A stretch of 64,000 bases of DNA from Corynebacterium poyangense (GTDB lineage Bacteria > Actinomycetota > Actinomycetes > Mycobacteriales > Mycobacteriaceae): assembly GCF_014522205.1 (NCBI RefSeq), contig NZ_CP046884.1, forward strand, positions 1,860,001 to 1,924,000, given 5' to 3'. A program made the translations under genes and the position numbers. Shown here in pieces: positions 33,705 to 42,800 of the stretch. The notes under the pieces were generated by a model, which did no database searches, had not been told where the DNA came from, and saw only the letters and a list, made by a program, of their open reading frames with translations. Position 1 is the stretch's first letter. Each line of letters opens with the position of its first letter.

Positions 33705-34079
33705 TTAAAACTCCTTTTTCCACCCGTCGATAGCGACTTTTTCCATGACCCCATTGAGGCCGGGTTTGTCAATAATGTTGTACAGAATGCCGGCAATTCC
33801 CCTGAACGCGTGCGCAAATAAAATCCCAGCTAGTTCAGGTGATTTAGTCGCTGACATGACAGCGTCCAGCCATTCATCGACGTCCTCATCGGTGCGAATA
33901 TGCGCTAAGAACTCATAGCCGAATTTCATTGCTACGATGGAAAGTTCATCCATATCGGGAAGAGTTAGGAAGCCTGCTGGCAGACCGTCTTCCCCGTATC
34001 CAAGGACAGCATTCCTTTTCGGGTCAAATGGGTGCTCTGCAAGATATTTTTCACGAGCTTCGACAATTTCAGGATTCAT
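33705..34079 (-). CDS. Hypothetical early protein
   Basis: 124 aa (MNPEIVEAREKYLAEHPFDP), acidic and helical (ELAGILFAHAFRGIAGILYN). First gene after cro in the leftward early transcript, with AAGGAGATTG upstream. No recognised family. A CCCCGCC/GGCGGGG hairpin at 34,114-34,136 separates it from cro. Confidence 0.65.
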   Translation of the reverse strand: MNPEIVEAREKYLAEHPFDPKRNAVLGYGEDGLPAGFLTLPDMDELSIVAMKFGYEFLAHIRTDEDVDEWLDAVMSATKSPELAGILFAHAFRGIAGILYNIIDKPGLNGVMEKVAIDGWKKEF

Positions 34080-34136
34080 GTGCTACAATCTCCTTACTCA
34101 TTGGTGTTATCCCCCCGCCCTAGTGGCGGGGTTTTC

Positions 34137-34403
34137 TCATGCCGCGATAGTCTTGACCATTCGAGCGCGTCGAACCTGAACCTTTTCCTCGGTGACGTCA
34201 AACGCCTCCTGAAAAGAGACCGGGTAATGCGCCAGCACTGCTCCAATAAACCGGGGGCTAGCTTCCGCCTGCCGCCTCGCATGTCGACTCACGGTGGACT
34301 TAGTGACGCCGACTTTGCTAGCGAAGCGCTCTAAGGTGCCCTCTCGCTTGATTGCACTATCGAGCCAATCGCGGTTCACGCGGACTGTATTCACCGTCTG
34401 CAT
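34137..34403 (-). CDS. Cro-like helix-turn-helix protein
   Basis: 88 aa from ATG at 34,403 (MQTVNTVRVNRDWLDSAIKR), with GGAGG upstream. TLERFASKVGVTKSTVSRHA is a helix-turn-helix. It is divergent from the repressor across a 141-bp control region, as expected for the lytic-side repressor. Confidence 0.75.
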   Translation of the reverse strand: MQTVNTVRVNRDWLDSAIKREGTLERFASKVGVTKSTVSRHARRQAEASPRFIGAVLAHYPVSFQEAFDVTEEKVQVRRARMVKTIAA

Positions 34404-34544
34404 TGGAACCTCCATTGTTTTAGAACTTCTTACTGTTGTTTTGTTACAACCTGAAGCTAACACACAATGGTGCTCCTGCGCAACTTTTAATTGGAATGGG
34501 CCAACACCTTGCACCGTTGCGCGTGTGCAACTATAATTAATGGC
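34404..34544. promoter_or_regulatory. Genetic switch region
   Basis: A rightward promoter TTGCAC–17 bp–TATAAT (34,509-34,537) ends 7 bp before the repressor ATG, so the repressor mRNA is probably leaderless. The inverted repeats TTGCAC…GTGCAA and GTTGC…GCAAC overlap it, and a further TGCGCAAC half-site lies near 34,476. These are the likely repressor/Cro operators. Confidence 0.7.
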
Positions 34545-35174
34545 ATGACAAACACGCGTTGGTGGAACTACGTAACCGAGGTAATCGGTGGCTCCACATA
34601 CAGAGAAGCTGCAGACCGAGCTGGATTCGACAAATCCGCATTTACCCGGTGGAAGAAAGGTGCCCGTGCTGACCCTGACTTTGTGGTCAAGCTCGCCCGA
34701 GCCTATAACACCAACGTTATAGAAGCCCTGGTAGAAGCTGAATTTATCACTAAGGAAGAGGCTAAGAATACCCCATATGGCAGCGGGTGGTCATACATAG
34801 CGCCTCAACAAGTCAGCGCGCTAGATGAGACAATGCGGCGCATCTTTGATGCGCAAAATGAAATCACTAGGCAATGGGATGGGTTTAATGCTTCCCTCAA
34901 GAGAGTTAAAGAGGCTTTGAGGAAAATTGAGGAAGAGAATCCATATTCAAGTAAAGAGATTGCCCATATAGTTAAAGCCTTTAATAGGGGTGACTTAAGC
35001 GAGGATGCTACAGAAGAGCAAATCGATGAATGGCTGGCTAACAACCCGCCGGTAGATGAACTTGCCGAGCGGCGCGAGCGGCGCGAGGGTGGATTTAATT
35101 TTGATGAGGCGGTGGCTAATAGCGCCCCTGATGAGCCAGGCCCCGGCGATGAGGGATACCATGATGGCCCCTAG
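34545..35174 (+). CDS. Phage repressor
   Basis: 209 aa from ATG at 34,545 (MTNTRWWNYVTEVIGGSTYR). N-terminal XRE-like helix-turn-helix (EAADRAGFDKSAFTRWKKGA) and VVKLARAYNTNVIEALVEAE typical of actinophage immunity repressors. The C-terminus is acidic, with no peptidase motif, so induction probably depends on the ImmA-like protease downstream. Confidence 0.75.
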   Translation: MTNTRWWNYVTEVIGGSTYREAADRAGFDKSAFTRWKKGARADPDFVVKLARAYNTNVIEALVEAEFITKEEAKNTPYGSGWSYIAPQQVSALDETMRRIFDAQNEITRQWDGFNASLKRVKEALRKIEEENPYSSKEIAHIVKAFNRGDLSEDATEEQIDEWLANNPPVDELAERRERREGGFNFDEAVANSAPDEPGPGDEGYHDGP

Positions 35175-35365
35175 CCGGGGGAGGATGGGGGTAATGATTG
35201 ATTCCGGCTACTACAACATTTGGCGGGCGGTAAGTTACGCGCTATGCTCCAAGCATCAGCCCGAGCCGTTGACCCTCCGCGATAAGGAGAGTGCCGATGA
35301 CTCGGGCCATAACACGGGGGTGGTCGGGGGTGGTCGTGTCCATCCCGCCGACTATAAATTTTGCC

Positions 35366-35761
35366 ATGAGTACTGACGATCTTTTCGCCCTTGCTGAGAG
35401 CATGGGGCTAAAAATTGAGTGGCACTCAGGCCGCGCAAGCGGCTACTACCACCACCACGAAGGCGTAATATCCCTCAGAGAGGGCTTGACTGATCCCATG
35501 CTTCGCTGCACCTTAGCACATGAAATTGCTCACGCTATCAGGGGCGATAACCCTTGCGATACCGAATGGGCAAATCGGCGCATGGAGCGGGCCGCTGATC
35601 TTTTGGCCGCTTCGCTCCTGATCAGCGTGGAAGATTACGCCCAGGCTGAGATCCTGCACGGCCCTACCCCCGCCGCTATCGCCCAAGAACTCGGCGTGAC
35701 CAGGCACATCCTCGAAACATGGCAAACATCACACCGGAATTTTCAGGTGCAAAATTACTAA
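35366..35761 (+). CDS. ImmA/IrrE-type metallopeptidase
   Basis: 131 aa from ATG at 35,366, 7 bp after a TATAAA box (probably leaderless). The zinc motif is LAHEIAHAIRG, with RMERAADLLAASLLI supplying the third ligand region. In related phages such proteases cleave the repressor on DNA damage. It follows the repressor gene directly. Confidence 0.85.
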   Translation: MSTDDLFALAESMGLKIEWHSGRASGYYHHHEGVISLREGLTDPMLRCTLAHEIAHAIRGDNPCDTEWANRRMERAADLLAASLLISVEDYAQAEILHGPTPAAIAQELGVTRHILETWQTSHRNFQVQNY

Positions 35762-35812
35762 TCTCCCTAGAGCAAGATAGCCTGAAACTCAGGCCCTAAA
35801 AGGAAGGAAAAT

Positions 35813-36238
35813 ATGGATACGATCAAAAATACTTTTATCTACTTAAAGAATCGCCCCCGGCTTCTCGCCTATATCTCAATAGGCTTCGGAATCATGGGGG
35901 CCATATCCAGCTTTACGCTTCTAACCATTGGCTTTATAAGCTTTCTTGGCTATTTTATGGCTTCCATTGCGCTCGGAATCCCCGGCGCGTGGTGGCTACA
36001 CTGCGATAGGAAGGACCGCGCGATAGTGGCGAAGGAAGCCGAAGTCAAAGGCTATTATCAGTACCTCACGGAGGAAGAAAAGGATCTTTTGGGAGGACCC
36101 GCCCCGATCAAAAAGACCCCCCGCAGGTGGAAGAGTGTGTTAATTATCACATTTATCGTGTTCTTCGTCGGGGCTGCACTCATGCCACAAGATCTCGCAA
36201 AATTACCCACTTACGGTGTGCAGTACCAGCCAAAATAA
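35813..36238 (+). CDS. Lysogeny-region membrane protein
   Basis: 141 aa. Two hydrophobic segments in the N-terminal half (LAYISIGFGIMGAISSFTLL, LGYFMASIALGIPGAWWL), a charged cytosolic loop and a third near the C-terminus (LIITFIVFFVGAALM). The upstream AAGGAAGGAAAAT is shared with the lipoprotein gene. A superinfection-exclusion role is plausible from its place between repressor and integrase. Confidence 0.7.
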   Translation: MDTIKNTFIYLKNRPRLLAYISIGFGIMGAISSFTLLTIGFISFLGYFMASIALGIPGAWWLHCDRKDRAIVAKEAEVKGYYQYLTEEEKDLLGGPAPIKKTPRRWKSVLIITFIVFFVGAALMPQDLAKLPTYGVQYQPK

Positions 36239-36286
36239 GCTATTTTTAGGCTAAATATTTTTCTATTTTAAGGAAGGAAAATCCGT

Positions 36287-36805
36287 ATGCGTACCCAGCG
36301 CCTATTAGCCGGCATCGCCGCTACCATAATGCTCCCCACTCTCTTAGCGGGCTGCTCAGGTGATAGCGACACCACCAGCACATCTACTACTACCAGCACA
36401 AAGGCATCTAGTAGCACGACATCTTCCACTTCGAGCGCTGCCAGCTCCACTACTTCCCCGGCTGATCCGGCCCCGGTAGAGCCGAATCAGGTCCAGCAAA
36501 ATAGCGGGGGTGGCCAGCATGGATTTGTGGCACCACCACCTGCCCCGGCCCCTGCACCAGCACCGGCGGGCGGTAATGACGCGCCCGCACCTGCCCCGGC
36601 ACCTGCTCCTGAGAATCCCCCGGTAGCCGAGAATCCTCCCGCACCGGCACCCGCACCTGATCCAGGCCCGGCCCCAGCGGATGTCTACTACGCAAATTGC
36701 GATGAAGTACGAGCCGCTGGCAAGGCCCCACTACGGGTGGGTGACCCAGGCTATCGGCCTAAGCTAGACCGCAATAACAACGGCTTGGCCTGCGAAGATG
36801 ACTAA
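36287..36805 (+). CDS. Lipoprotein with excalibur calcium-binding domain
   Basis: 172 aa. Lipoprotein signal with LPTLLAGCSG lipobox, a Ser/Thr-rich linker, a long Pro/Ala-rich rod, and a C-terminal excalibur motif (YANCDEVRAAGKAPL and DRNNNGLACEDD). Exported and surface-anchored. Prophage lipoproteins of this design are often exclusion or host-modifying (conversion) factors. Strong terminator follows. Confidence 0.85.
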   Translation: MRTQRLLAGIAATIMLPTLLAGCSGDSDTTSTSTTTSTKASSSTTSSTSSAASSTTSPADPAPVEPNQVQQNSGGGQHGFVAPPPAPAPAPAPAGGNDAPAPAPAPAPENPPVAENPPAPAPAPDPGPAPADVYYANCDEVRAAGKAPLRVGDPGYRPKLDRNNNGLACEDD

Positions 36806-36814
36806 ATATTAAAA

Positions 36815-36840
36815 GACCCCCTAGCCAGGCTAGAGGGGTC
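36815..36840 (+). terminator. Hairpin terminator after the lipoprotein gene
   Basis: GACCCCCTAGCC pairs with a GGCTAGAGGGGTC strand around a short loop. It separates the lysogeny genes from the integrase; the T-run is weak. Confidence 0.6.
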
Positions 36841-36891
36841 AGTGTCAGCAAGTGGAAACAAAGATCACACTCGCAAGAAAGAGGATAGCAC

Positions 36892-38022
36892 ATGGCTGTG
36901 CAAAAGAGAATTCGGGGTGGCAAAGCGCGGTGGGTTGCCCGCTACCGCTCGCCTTCAGGAAAAGAGCACTCTAAGACCTTCGATACCAGGCGGGAAGCAA
37001 CCGCGTGGCTTGCAGAGCGTGAAAGAGAGCTACGCCGAGGTGAATGGATAGACCCAAATGAGAGAAATATCACTCTCCTAGAGCTTGTGGAGGAAATCGG
37101 TAGCACTTTCACCCGTGAGAGCACCCGCAATAGCTATGACTTTTTGGCCCGGAATCTTGGCCCCTTAGCTGATATGCCTTTGCGCGCTATTAGGCGCTCT
37201 GATCTGGAGAAATGGCAGGCGCAGTTGCTCTCGGGCAGGCCGTGGCAAGGGGGTAAGCCTTTGTACCAAAGTACCGTGAATGGCATGCGAGGAAGGCTAA
37301 ATAACTCGCTCAAAATTGCGATTAATGACGGACTCCTTACCCATAACCCCTTGGCCAAGGTGAGCCGGATTGAGCCTGAGCGCCGTACTATCGCGCCCCG
37401 TGATATACCTGACGAAAACTGGATTGAGATATTTATCACAAATATTAAGAATCCAGCATTACTGCTCATGGTGAAAATCGCGGTAGCTACCGGCATGCGA
37501 GCCAGCGAAATAGCCGGGCTATCCACCACAGATATTGACCCGGCCGGGTGCTCTATTCATGTGAGCTATCAGGCCCATCGGCGTAAAGGGCATTTGCTGC
37601 CACTGAAGACCCCATCCTCCTACCGTGTGATCCTTATTACTCCGGATCTTATGGGCGAAATTAGGGAATGGATTGCTGAGCACCCTCACCCGAGCGGCAG
37701 GCTTTTTGTGACCCGCACCGGTCGGCCTATGAGCTATGACGCAATGCAAAAGGCGTGGGAGACGGCGGTGGAAAGATCCGGGCTTCAGGGTGGCTTCACG
37801 TGGCACTCACTACGGCATTATCACGCTACAAAGCTGATTAGGGCGGGGGTACCGATTAAGACCGTGCAGGCCCGATTAGGGCATGCCAGCGCTGCTATGA
37901 CCCTGGATATTTATCTTCATGCGATCCCTGGGGATGATGAGCTTGCTGCGCGAGTGGCGGGTGATCTTCTTCCGCATGCGGGACCAGCGCGGGACGGGGA
38001 TAAACGATTAAAGGCTATATAA
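36892..38022 (+). CDS. int: Tyrosine integrase
   Basis: 376 aa. N-terminal arm-binding domain (MAVQKRIRGGKARWVARYRS), core-binding domain, and catalytic residues: Arg in ATGMRASEIAGL, HSLRH, and the LGHASAAMTLDIYLH end with the Tyr nucleophile. The leader repeats AGTGTCAGCAAG, seen upstream of the 583 and 1202 genes. The att site should lie just beyond 38,022, where CRISPR-like repeats begin. Confidence 0.95.
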   Translation: MAVQKRIRGGKARWVARYRSPSGKEHSKTFDTRREATAWLAERERELRRGEWIDPNERNITLLELVEEIGSTFTRESTRNSYDFLARNLGPLADMPLRAIRRSDLEKWQAQLLSGRPWQGGKPLYQSTVNGMRGRLNNSLKIAINDGLLTHNPLAKVSRIEPERRTIAPRDIPDENWIEIFITNIKNPALLLMVKIAVATGMRASEIAGLSTTDIDPAGCSIHVSYQAHRRKGHLLPLKTPSSYRVILITPDLMGEIREWIAEHPHPSGRLFVTRTGRPMSYDAMQKAWETAVERSGLQGGFTWHSLRHYHATKLIRAGVPIKTVQARLGHASAAMTLDIYLHAIPGDDELAARVAGDLLPHAGPARDGDKRLKAI

Positions 38023-38067
38023 CACCTCTGAACTGCCATTATTCCCCCGTATTTTTTGCCATTCCGC

Positions 38068-38156
38068 TGTTTTACCGCGTGCGCGGAGGTATTTCTGCGC
38101 AAGCCGGGGATTGGTACTTGGACTCCCACAATTCTCCGCACACGCGGAAGTATTTC
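38068..38156 (+). CRISPR. Inverted two-repeat CRISPR remnant
   Basis: A degenerate repeat (38,068-38,095), a 33-nt spacer (38,096-38,128) and a near-consensus repeat (38,129-38,156, with CAATTCTCCG at the start and GTATTTC at the end). The orientation is opposite to the main array. The spacer resembles a tail-fibre segment of this prophage near 5,700 over its last part (TACCAATCCCCGGC shared). Confidence 0.8.
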
Positions 38157-38228
38157 TTCCACTATAATATATACTGAAGGTATTTAATGTTGTGGAGTGG
38201 AGCTATTAAACCAACGGAAGGCAGCAAC

Positions 38229-38776
38229 ATGAAAAAGGTCAAAAAACCTTGCAGCTCTCCTCATAGCGACTATTGGAAACACAACCCCAGCTCACGCAGC
38301 CGCGGTTGCCTAAGTACTCACGTACGCTATTGCATAAGCAGGAGAAAATGGCACCAGATCTACTAAAACTCCAACGGCAGGTTGACAAGCTCGATACTCA
38401 GCTAACACGACTCATCCAGATTCTGGACCCAGAGCGGACCCCATACTCATATTATCGTGAAGCCGCGTTATTCTGCAGTCTGACCTTTGAAGAAGAAATA
38501 CTGACACGGAATCTCCTTGCGAGTATCGACCAGATAAACAACGAGGGTATGGGAGATTTGCTTGAAGGAATAATCCCTATGCCTGAAGAAACTAAAAAAC
38601 TGTTTGCCGAATATAGCAAGAAAGGATCTATCACTGAGGAAGAAGAAAAGGCCTTAACGGAGACAATAGTCACAAACGGAGGTATTATTCAGAAAAAGTT
38701 AAGAGCAGCTGTTAATAAAACGCACGAAGTTATACGACAACGAAACGAAAAGAATCCGAAAAGCTATTCTCCGTAG
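38229..38776 (+). pseudogene. Small secreted protein, damaged signal peptide
   Basis: A frame from ATG at 38,229 would give MKKVKNLAALLIATIGNTTP then AHAAAVA, a good signal peptide, if one A were removed from the A6 run. A second shift at about 38,310 joins it to KYSRTLLHKQEKMAPDLLKL and a 140-residue helical, Glu/Lys-rich domain ending NPKSYSP. A shorter intact reading starts at 38,348 (142 aa). Its stop lies inside a degenerate CRISPR repeat (38,764-38,791). Family not recognised. Confidence 0.5.
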
Positions 38777-38791
38777 GTGCGGAAGTCGATT
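38764..38791 (+). repeat. Degenerate CRISPR repeat, inverted orientation
   Basis: CTATTCTCCG … GCGGAAGT matches about 18 of 28 positions of the inverted repeat unit. With 38,891-38,918 it forms an imperfect inverted repeat around 100 bp. It overlaps the stop codon of the secreted-protein gene. Confidence 0.5.
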
Positions 38792-38890
38792 AGCTTTTGA
38801 GCAACGATTGATTGAGTAACGTTTTCTTCTTCAACCTTCCTAATCAGAGATAACAGTCTCTCACTGAGAATAGGACGAGCTTCCATAGCG

Positions 38891-38978
38891 GACCTAACTT
38901 CGCACCCACGGAGAATAGGCCGGGGAGGTTACTGCATACCCGGTATAAATGAAATACCTCCGCGCACGCGGAGAATTG
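38891..38978 (-). CRISPR. Outlying repeat-spacer-repeat unit
   Basis: A degenerate repeat (38,891-38,918, about 20/28 matches), a 32-nt spacer (38,919-38,950) and a near-perfect repeat (38,951-38,978), in the same orientation as the main array. It is separated from the main array by 877 bp of gene-bearing DNA. Confidence 0.8.
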
Positions 38979-39231
38979 TGGGTGAGAACCATACCATAAA
39001 CCCTGTTGGGGCTGGTCTTACTATTCCGGGTGTCCATTCTGGAAGGCTGTCTGCGGAATAGGTAGCAAGCCTGGTCATATCACGAGACACCCACCATAGC
39101 CCGCTTTTCTTCAGGCTTTTAATGTGCTGGCTGATAATAGGATCTTGAACCTGGGTAGTGGCGCGGCGTTCAGCGCGTATGATAGTGCGCCGAACCTCAG
39201 GGACCATGATCGCGGGAATGGTCAGGGTCAT
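38979..39231 (-). pseudogene. Gene fragment cut off by a CRISPR repeat
   Basis: Starts MTLTIPAIMVPEVRRTIIRA with ATGA overlap to the upstream helix-turn-helix gene and reads about 84 residues (SKKSGLWWVSRDMTRLATY-like centre, then PEWTPGIVRP) before entering the repeat at 38,978, where the frame spells ILRVRGGIS. The natural C-terminus is missing. It looks like a plasmid or phage gene pair member; family not recognised. Confidence 0.6.
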
Positions 39232-39452
39232 TTCTTCTTCTTTCCTAAGATAATTTCATTAACCCTCGCGCGGGATATTCCCAGGGCTCGGCTGACTTCT
39301 GATTGGCTGATACCCATATCAACTGCTTTTTTAATCAGCTCGATCCGCTGGGCTTGCAGTACTTCTAGCTCTTTTTGTGTTTCTTTGAGCCGGGCTCCGC
39401 ATTCTTTGATAGCAAGGAGTGTTGTGATGGCTTCGGGGGAATATTTACTCAT
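39228..39452 (-). CDS. Small helix-turn-helix protein inside the CRISPR locus
   Basis: 74 aa from ATG at 39,452 (MSKYSPEAITTLLAIKECGA). A coiled coil (ARLKETQKELEVLQAQRIEL) precedes GISQSEVSRALGISRARVNE, a clear helix-turn-helix. Translationally coupled to the truncated downstream gene. It is the only gene in the 877-bp inter-repeat segment that appears complete. Confidence 0.7.
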   Translation of the reverse strand: MSKYSPEAITTLLAIKECGARLKETQKELEVLQAQRIELIKKAVDMGISQSEVSRALGISRARVNEIILGKKKK

Positions 39453-39516
39453 GATCAAAAATGTAGCCCCCTCTTACCGCTTCGGTGAAAGGGAGCAGAT
39501 TACAAGGCGGGGGGTG

Positions 39517-39855
39517 TTAGTCTTCCCAGGTTCGCTCCGCAATAATAAGTACTTCTTCTTCACCAGTATTTACCTCCCCGGTTAAGGTGAGTGCCACTTG
39601 CTGCTTTGTGACTGTGATGTTTGTGACCTCGAAAGGGATAACTAGGCCGGTCTCCTGCACGCTGTGCTCATTGAGGAAATGAAGCACATCGGTAAGAAGC
39701 TCGTAGAGTGATTCCGGGTTATTCGTGCCGATGACGCTTTCTTGTCCTACATAATAAGCGCGAAAGTCATAGGCATCTGCGGTAATCGTGGTGAGGTCAA
39801 TCGTGGAGGTTTTACCAAAGCCCCTTCGGTGAAGTTGCGGGCGAAGGTATTGAGG
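39517..39855 (-). pseudogene. Gene fragment lacking its 5' end
   Basis: The frame has no start before running into the first repeat at 39,856. The protein-like part reads GFGKTSTIDLTTITADAYDF and continues about 95 residues to RTWED. Open reading continues into the array only as repeat translation. It is therefore the 3' part of a gene whose beginning was replaced by the array. Function not recognised; an alternative start inside the fragment is possible. Confidence 0.55.
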
Positions 39856-42800
39856 GAAATACCTCCGCACACGCGGAGAATTGGCTTCACCTGCGGGAAT
39901 GTCCTCCCCCTTGGTGGAAATACCTCCGCACACGCGGAGAATTGAATCCACCAATCCATCACATAATGCTTTGAGAGGAAATACCTCCGCACACACGGAG
40001 AATTGGGTGACGGCGTTGCTGTTCTCGCTCAGCTTTCAGAAATACCTCCGCACACACGGAGAATTGGCGGATATGCCCCGGGAGAATACTAATGACAAGG
40101 AAATACCTCCGCGTGCGCGGAGAATTGTTGGTGAAAAAGGCGCTAGTTGGCACAGACCTGGAAATACCTCCGCGTGCGCGGAGAATTGAGCTACTAATGC
40201 CTGATCGTCGTGCGGCTTCTGGAAATACCTCCGCGTGCGCGGAGAATTGGGTGCTCAGTGTAAACCCGCCACCATAGGGCGGGAAATACCTCCGCGTGCG
40301 CGGAGAATTGTCGGTAAAGTTTAGGGGGGAACCCCCGGCTATGGAAATACCTCCGCGTGCGCGGAGAATTGTCGGCACGGTCGCCGGATCAGACATTAGA
40401 GAAGGAAATACCTCCGCGTGCGCGGAGAATTGGTACAAAGGCGACTACACGGGGCTGCCGTTTGGGAAATACCTCCGCGTGCGCGGAGAATTGGCAATCG
40501 GTAAATGCGCGGCCACTAAGCTACCGGAAATACCTCCGCGTGCGCGGAGAATTGTGGGTATGTGGGGTGGAGAATTCCTTTATGATGGAAATACCTCCGC
40601 GTGCGCGGAGAATTGGGAGTGGGGTTGGTGCGGTAGTCGGGTGATGGGGAAATACCTCCGCGTGCGCGGAGAATTGAGAAACGCGTCTCGCACGGCCACA
40701 CAATCCGGGGAAATACCTCCGCGTGCGCGGAGAATTGATTAAGCCAGGTCGCCGGGTGAGGAATAAATTGGAAATACCTCCGCGTGCGCGGAGAATTGAG
40801 ACCGTCCATGCTGGGTTCGCCGCCCGGCATGGAAATACCTCCGCGTGCGCGGAGAATTGCGTCCCAGGTACATTCCAGCCGGTTAATATCGGGAAATACC
40901 TCCGCGTGCGCGGAGAATTGAAATATATTGTAAGTGGTGACTTGACATACATGGAAATACCTCCGCGTGCGCGGAGAATTGAGAATCAACACTAATAGCA
41001 CACCAATAATCGAGGAAATACCTCCGCGTGCGCGGAGAATTGTATGCTCTTCGGTCAGCCTACGGCCCGCGCTAGGAAATACCTCCGCGTGCGCGGAGAA
41101 TTGCCACGGGGGATTAGCCCCCCGTGGAAACCCCCAGAAATACCTCCGCGTGCGCGGAGAATTGATCCACCACCACCCCGGCATCAGGCCGGTTGCGGAA
41201 ATACCTCCGCGTGCGCGGAGAATTGTTGAGGTAGGGGGTACGCTCACCGGCCAAGAGTAGAAATACCTCCGCGTGCGCGGAGAATTGTGCTTCTGGCCAC
41301 ATTTTCCCTGGCACGCGGCGGAAATACCTCCGCGTGCGCGGAGAATTGTGCAGCGTGACGCTGTGACCCTCGCCACGCGGGGAAATACCTCCGCGTGCGC
41401 GGAGAATTGTGGGGGTGTTATTTGTCCATTGTGTCAGCAAAAGAAATACCTCCGCGTGCGCGGAGAATTGCTGTTAACCCCCACCCAGCTAACGCACCTG
41501 TGAGAAATACCTCCGCGTGCGCGGAGAATTGCATACTGCGACGGCCCGATGATGGTATTTGCGGGAAATACCTCCGCGTGCGCGGAGAATTGCCAGGCCG
41601 GCTTGCTTTTTTCTGTGCTCTTCGGGAAATACCTCCGCGTGCGCGGAGAATTGCCTATCTGTTCGGCTCACGGCCACCAGTAATGGGAAATACCTCCGCG
41701 TGCGCGGAGAATTGGCGGTGTCGGAGTTTCTACCTGGAGCGCGTATGGAAATACCTCCGCGTGCGCGGAGAATTGTTCTAGTGTGCGGATGTATCCCTTG
41801 AACTTAAGGAAATACCTCCGCGTGCGCGGAGAATTGTGGGGCAGGAAAACGACGAAAATCATACCCAGGGAAATACCTCCGCGTGCGCGGAGAATTGCGG
41901 GGTTGAGTTGGTCAGCGCATTCGCTTACTGGAAATACCTCCGCGTGCGCGGAGAATTGTGGGGGCTGTACGCACTCGATGTAGAAAGGATGTGAAATACC
42001 TCCGCGTGCGCGGAGAATTGAATTTCACTTCTGGATCTTCCGCCACGAGAATGGAAATACCTCCGCGTGCGCGGAGAATTGTGGATCCCGAGAAATTCTT
42101 GGGCATTCCCGTGGGAAATACCTCCGCGTGCGCGGAGAATTGACGTGGAGTCAGCGATGAAGTTACCAACCTTTGGAAATACCTCCGCGTGCGCGGAGAA
42201 TTGAGGGAACCCCGGTTGTTGTTTTCCGGTTTGTTGGAAATACCTCCGCGTGCGCGGAGAATTGCGCAAAAATCAAGCTCACTCACAACCTGAGCAGGAA
42301 ATACCTCCGCGTGCGCGGAGAATTGTGGATCCCGAGAAATTCTTGGGCATTCCCGTGGGAAATACCTCCGCGTGCGCGGAGAATTGACGTGGAGTCAGCG
42401 ATGAAGTTACCAACCTTTGGAAATACCTCCGCGTGCGCGGAGAATTGCTATCTTGATCGAGTCCAAATAGGTGGACAACGGAAATACCTCCGCGTGCGCG
42501 GAGAATTGCTGTGACACTTCAGGCGCGGAAATAACTCCCGGGAAATACCTCCGCGTGCGCGGAGAATTGACGTCGGAAGCGACCCAGCGGGCTTCGCCGT
42601 CGGAAATACCTCCGCGTGCGCGGAGAATTGCGGGGTGGTGTTTGGTTGTGGGGGGTTTGTGTGGAAATACCTCCGCGTGCGCGGAGAATTGACTTATTCG
42701 GATTTGGTCTAAGCCATTTTGTGGGAAATACCTCCGCGTGCGCGGAGAATTGGGTGAATTCCATGATTAGTGAAGCCCGTGCTAGGAAATACCTCCGCGT

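Larger units (their letters stand above)
1..38067. mobile_element. Siphovirus-like prophage (limits approximate)
   Basis: A nearly complete temperate tailed-phage genome. Integrase and repressor lie at the right, late genes run leftward from terminase to lysis, and a short rightward accessory block closes the left end. The right limit is placed just after the integrase, before the first CRISPR-like repeat at 38,068. The left limit is unknown and may lie outside the window, since I found no direct repeat long enough to call attL/attR and no tRNA gene at either end. HNH plus terminase suggests cos packaging. Eight apparent frameshifts in terminase, portal and capsid would make it defective if real. 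Confidence 0.9.

Noticed and set aside
35163..35376. Possible 70-residue gene between repressor and ImmA-like gene (MAPSRGRMGVMIDSGYYNIW)
   Set aside because: Overlaps both neighbours, no binding site, and covers the ImmA promoter; kept as unlikely.
38023..38067. attR core
   Set aside because: No direct repeat with the left end of the window was found, so an att site cannot be assigned.
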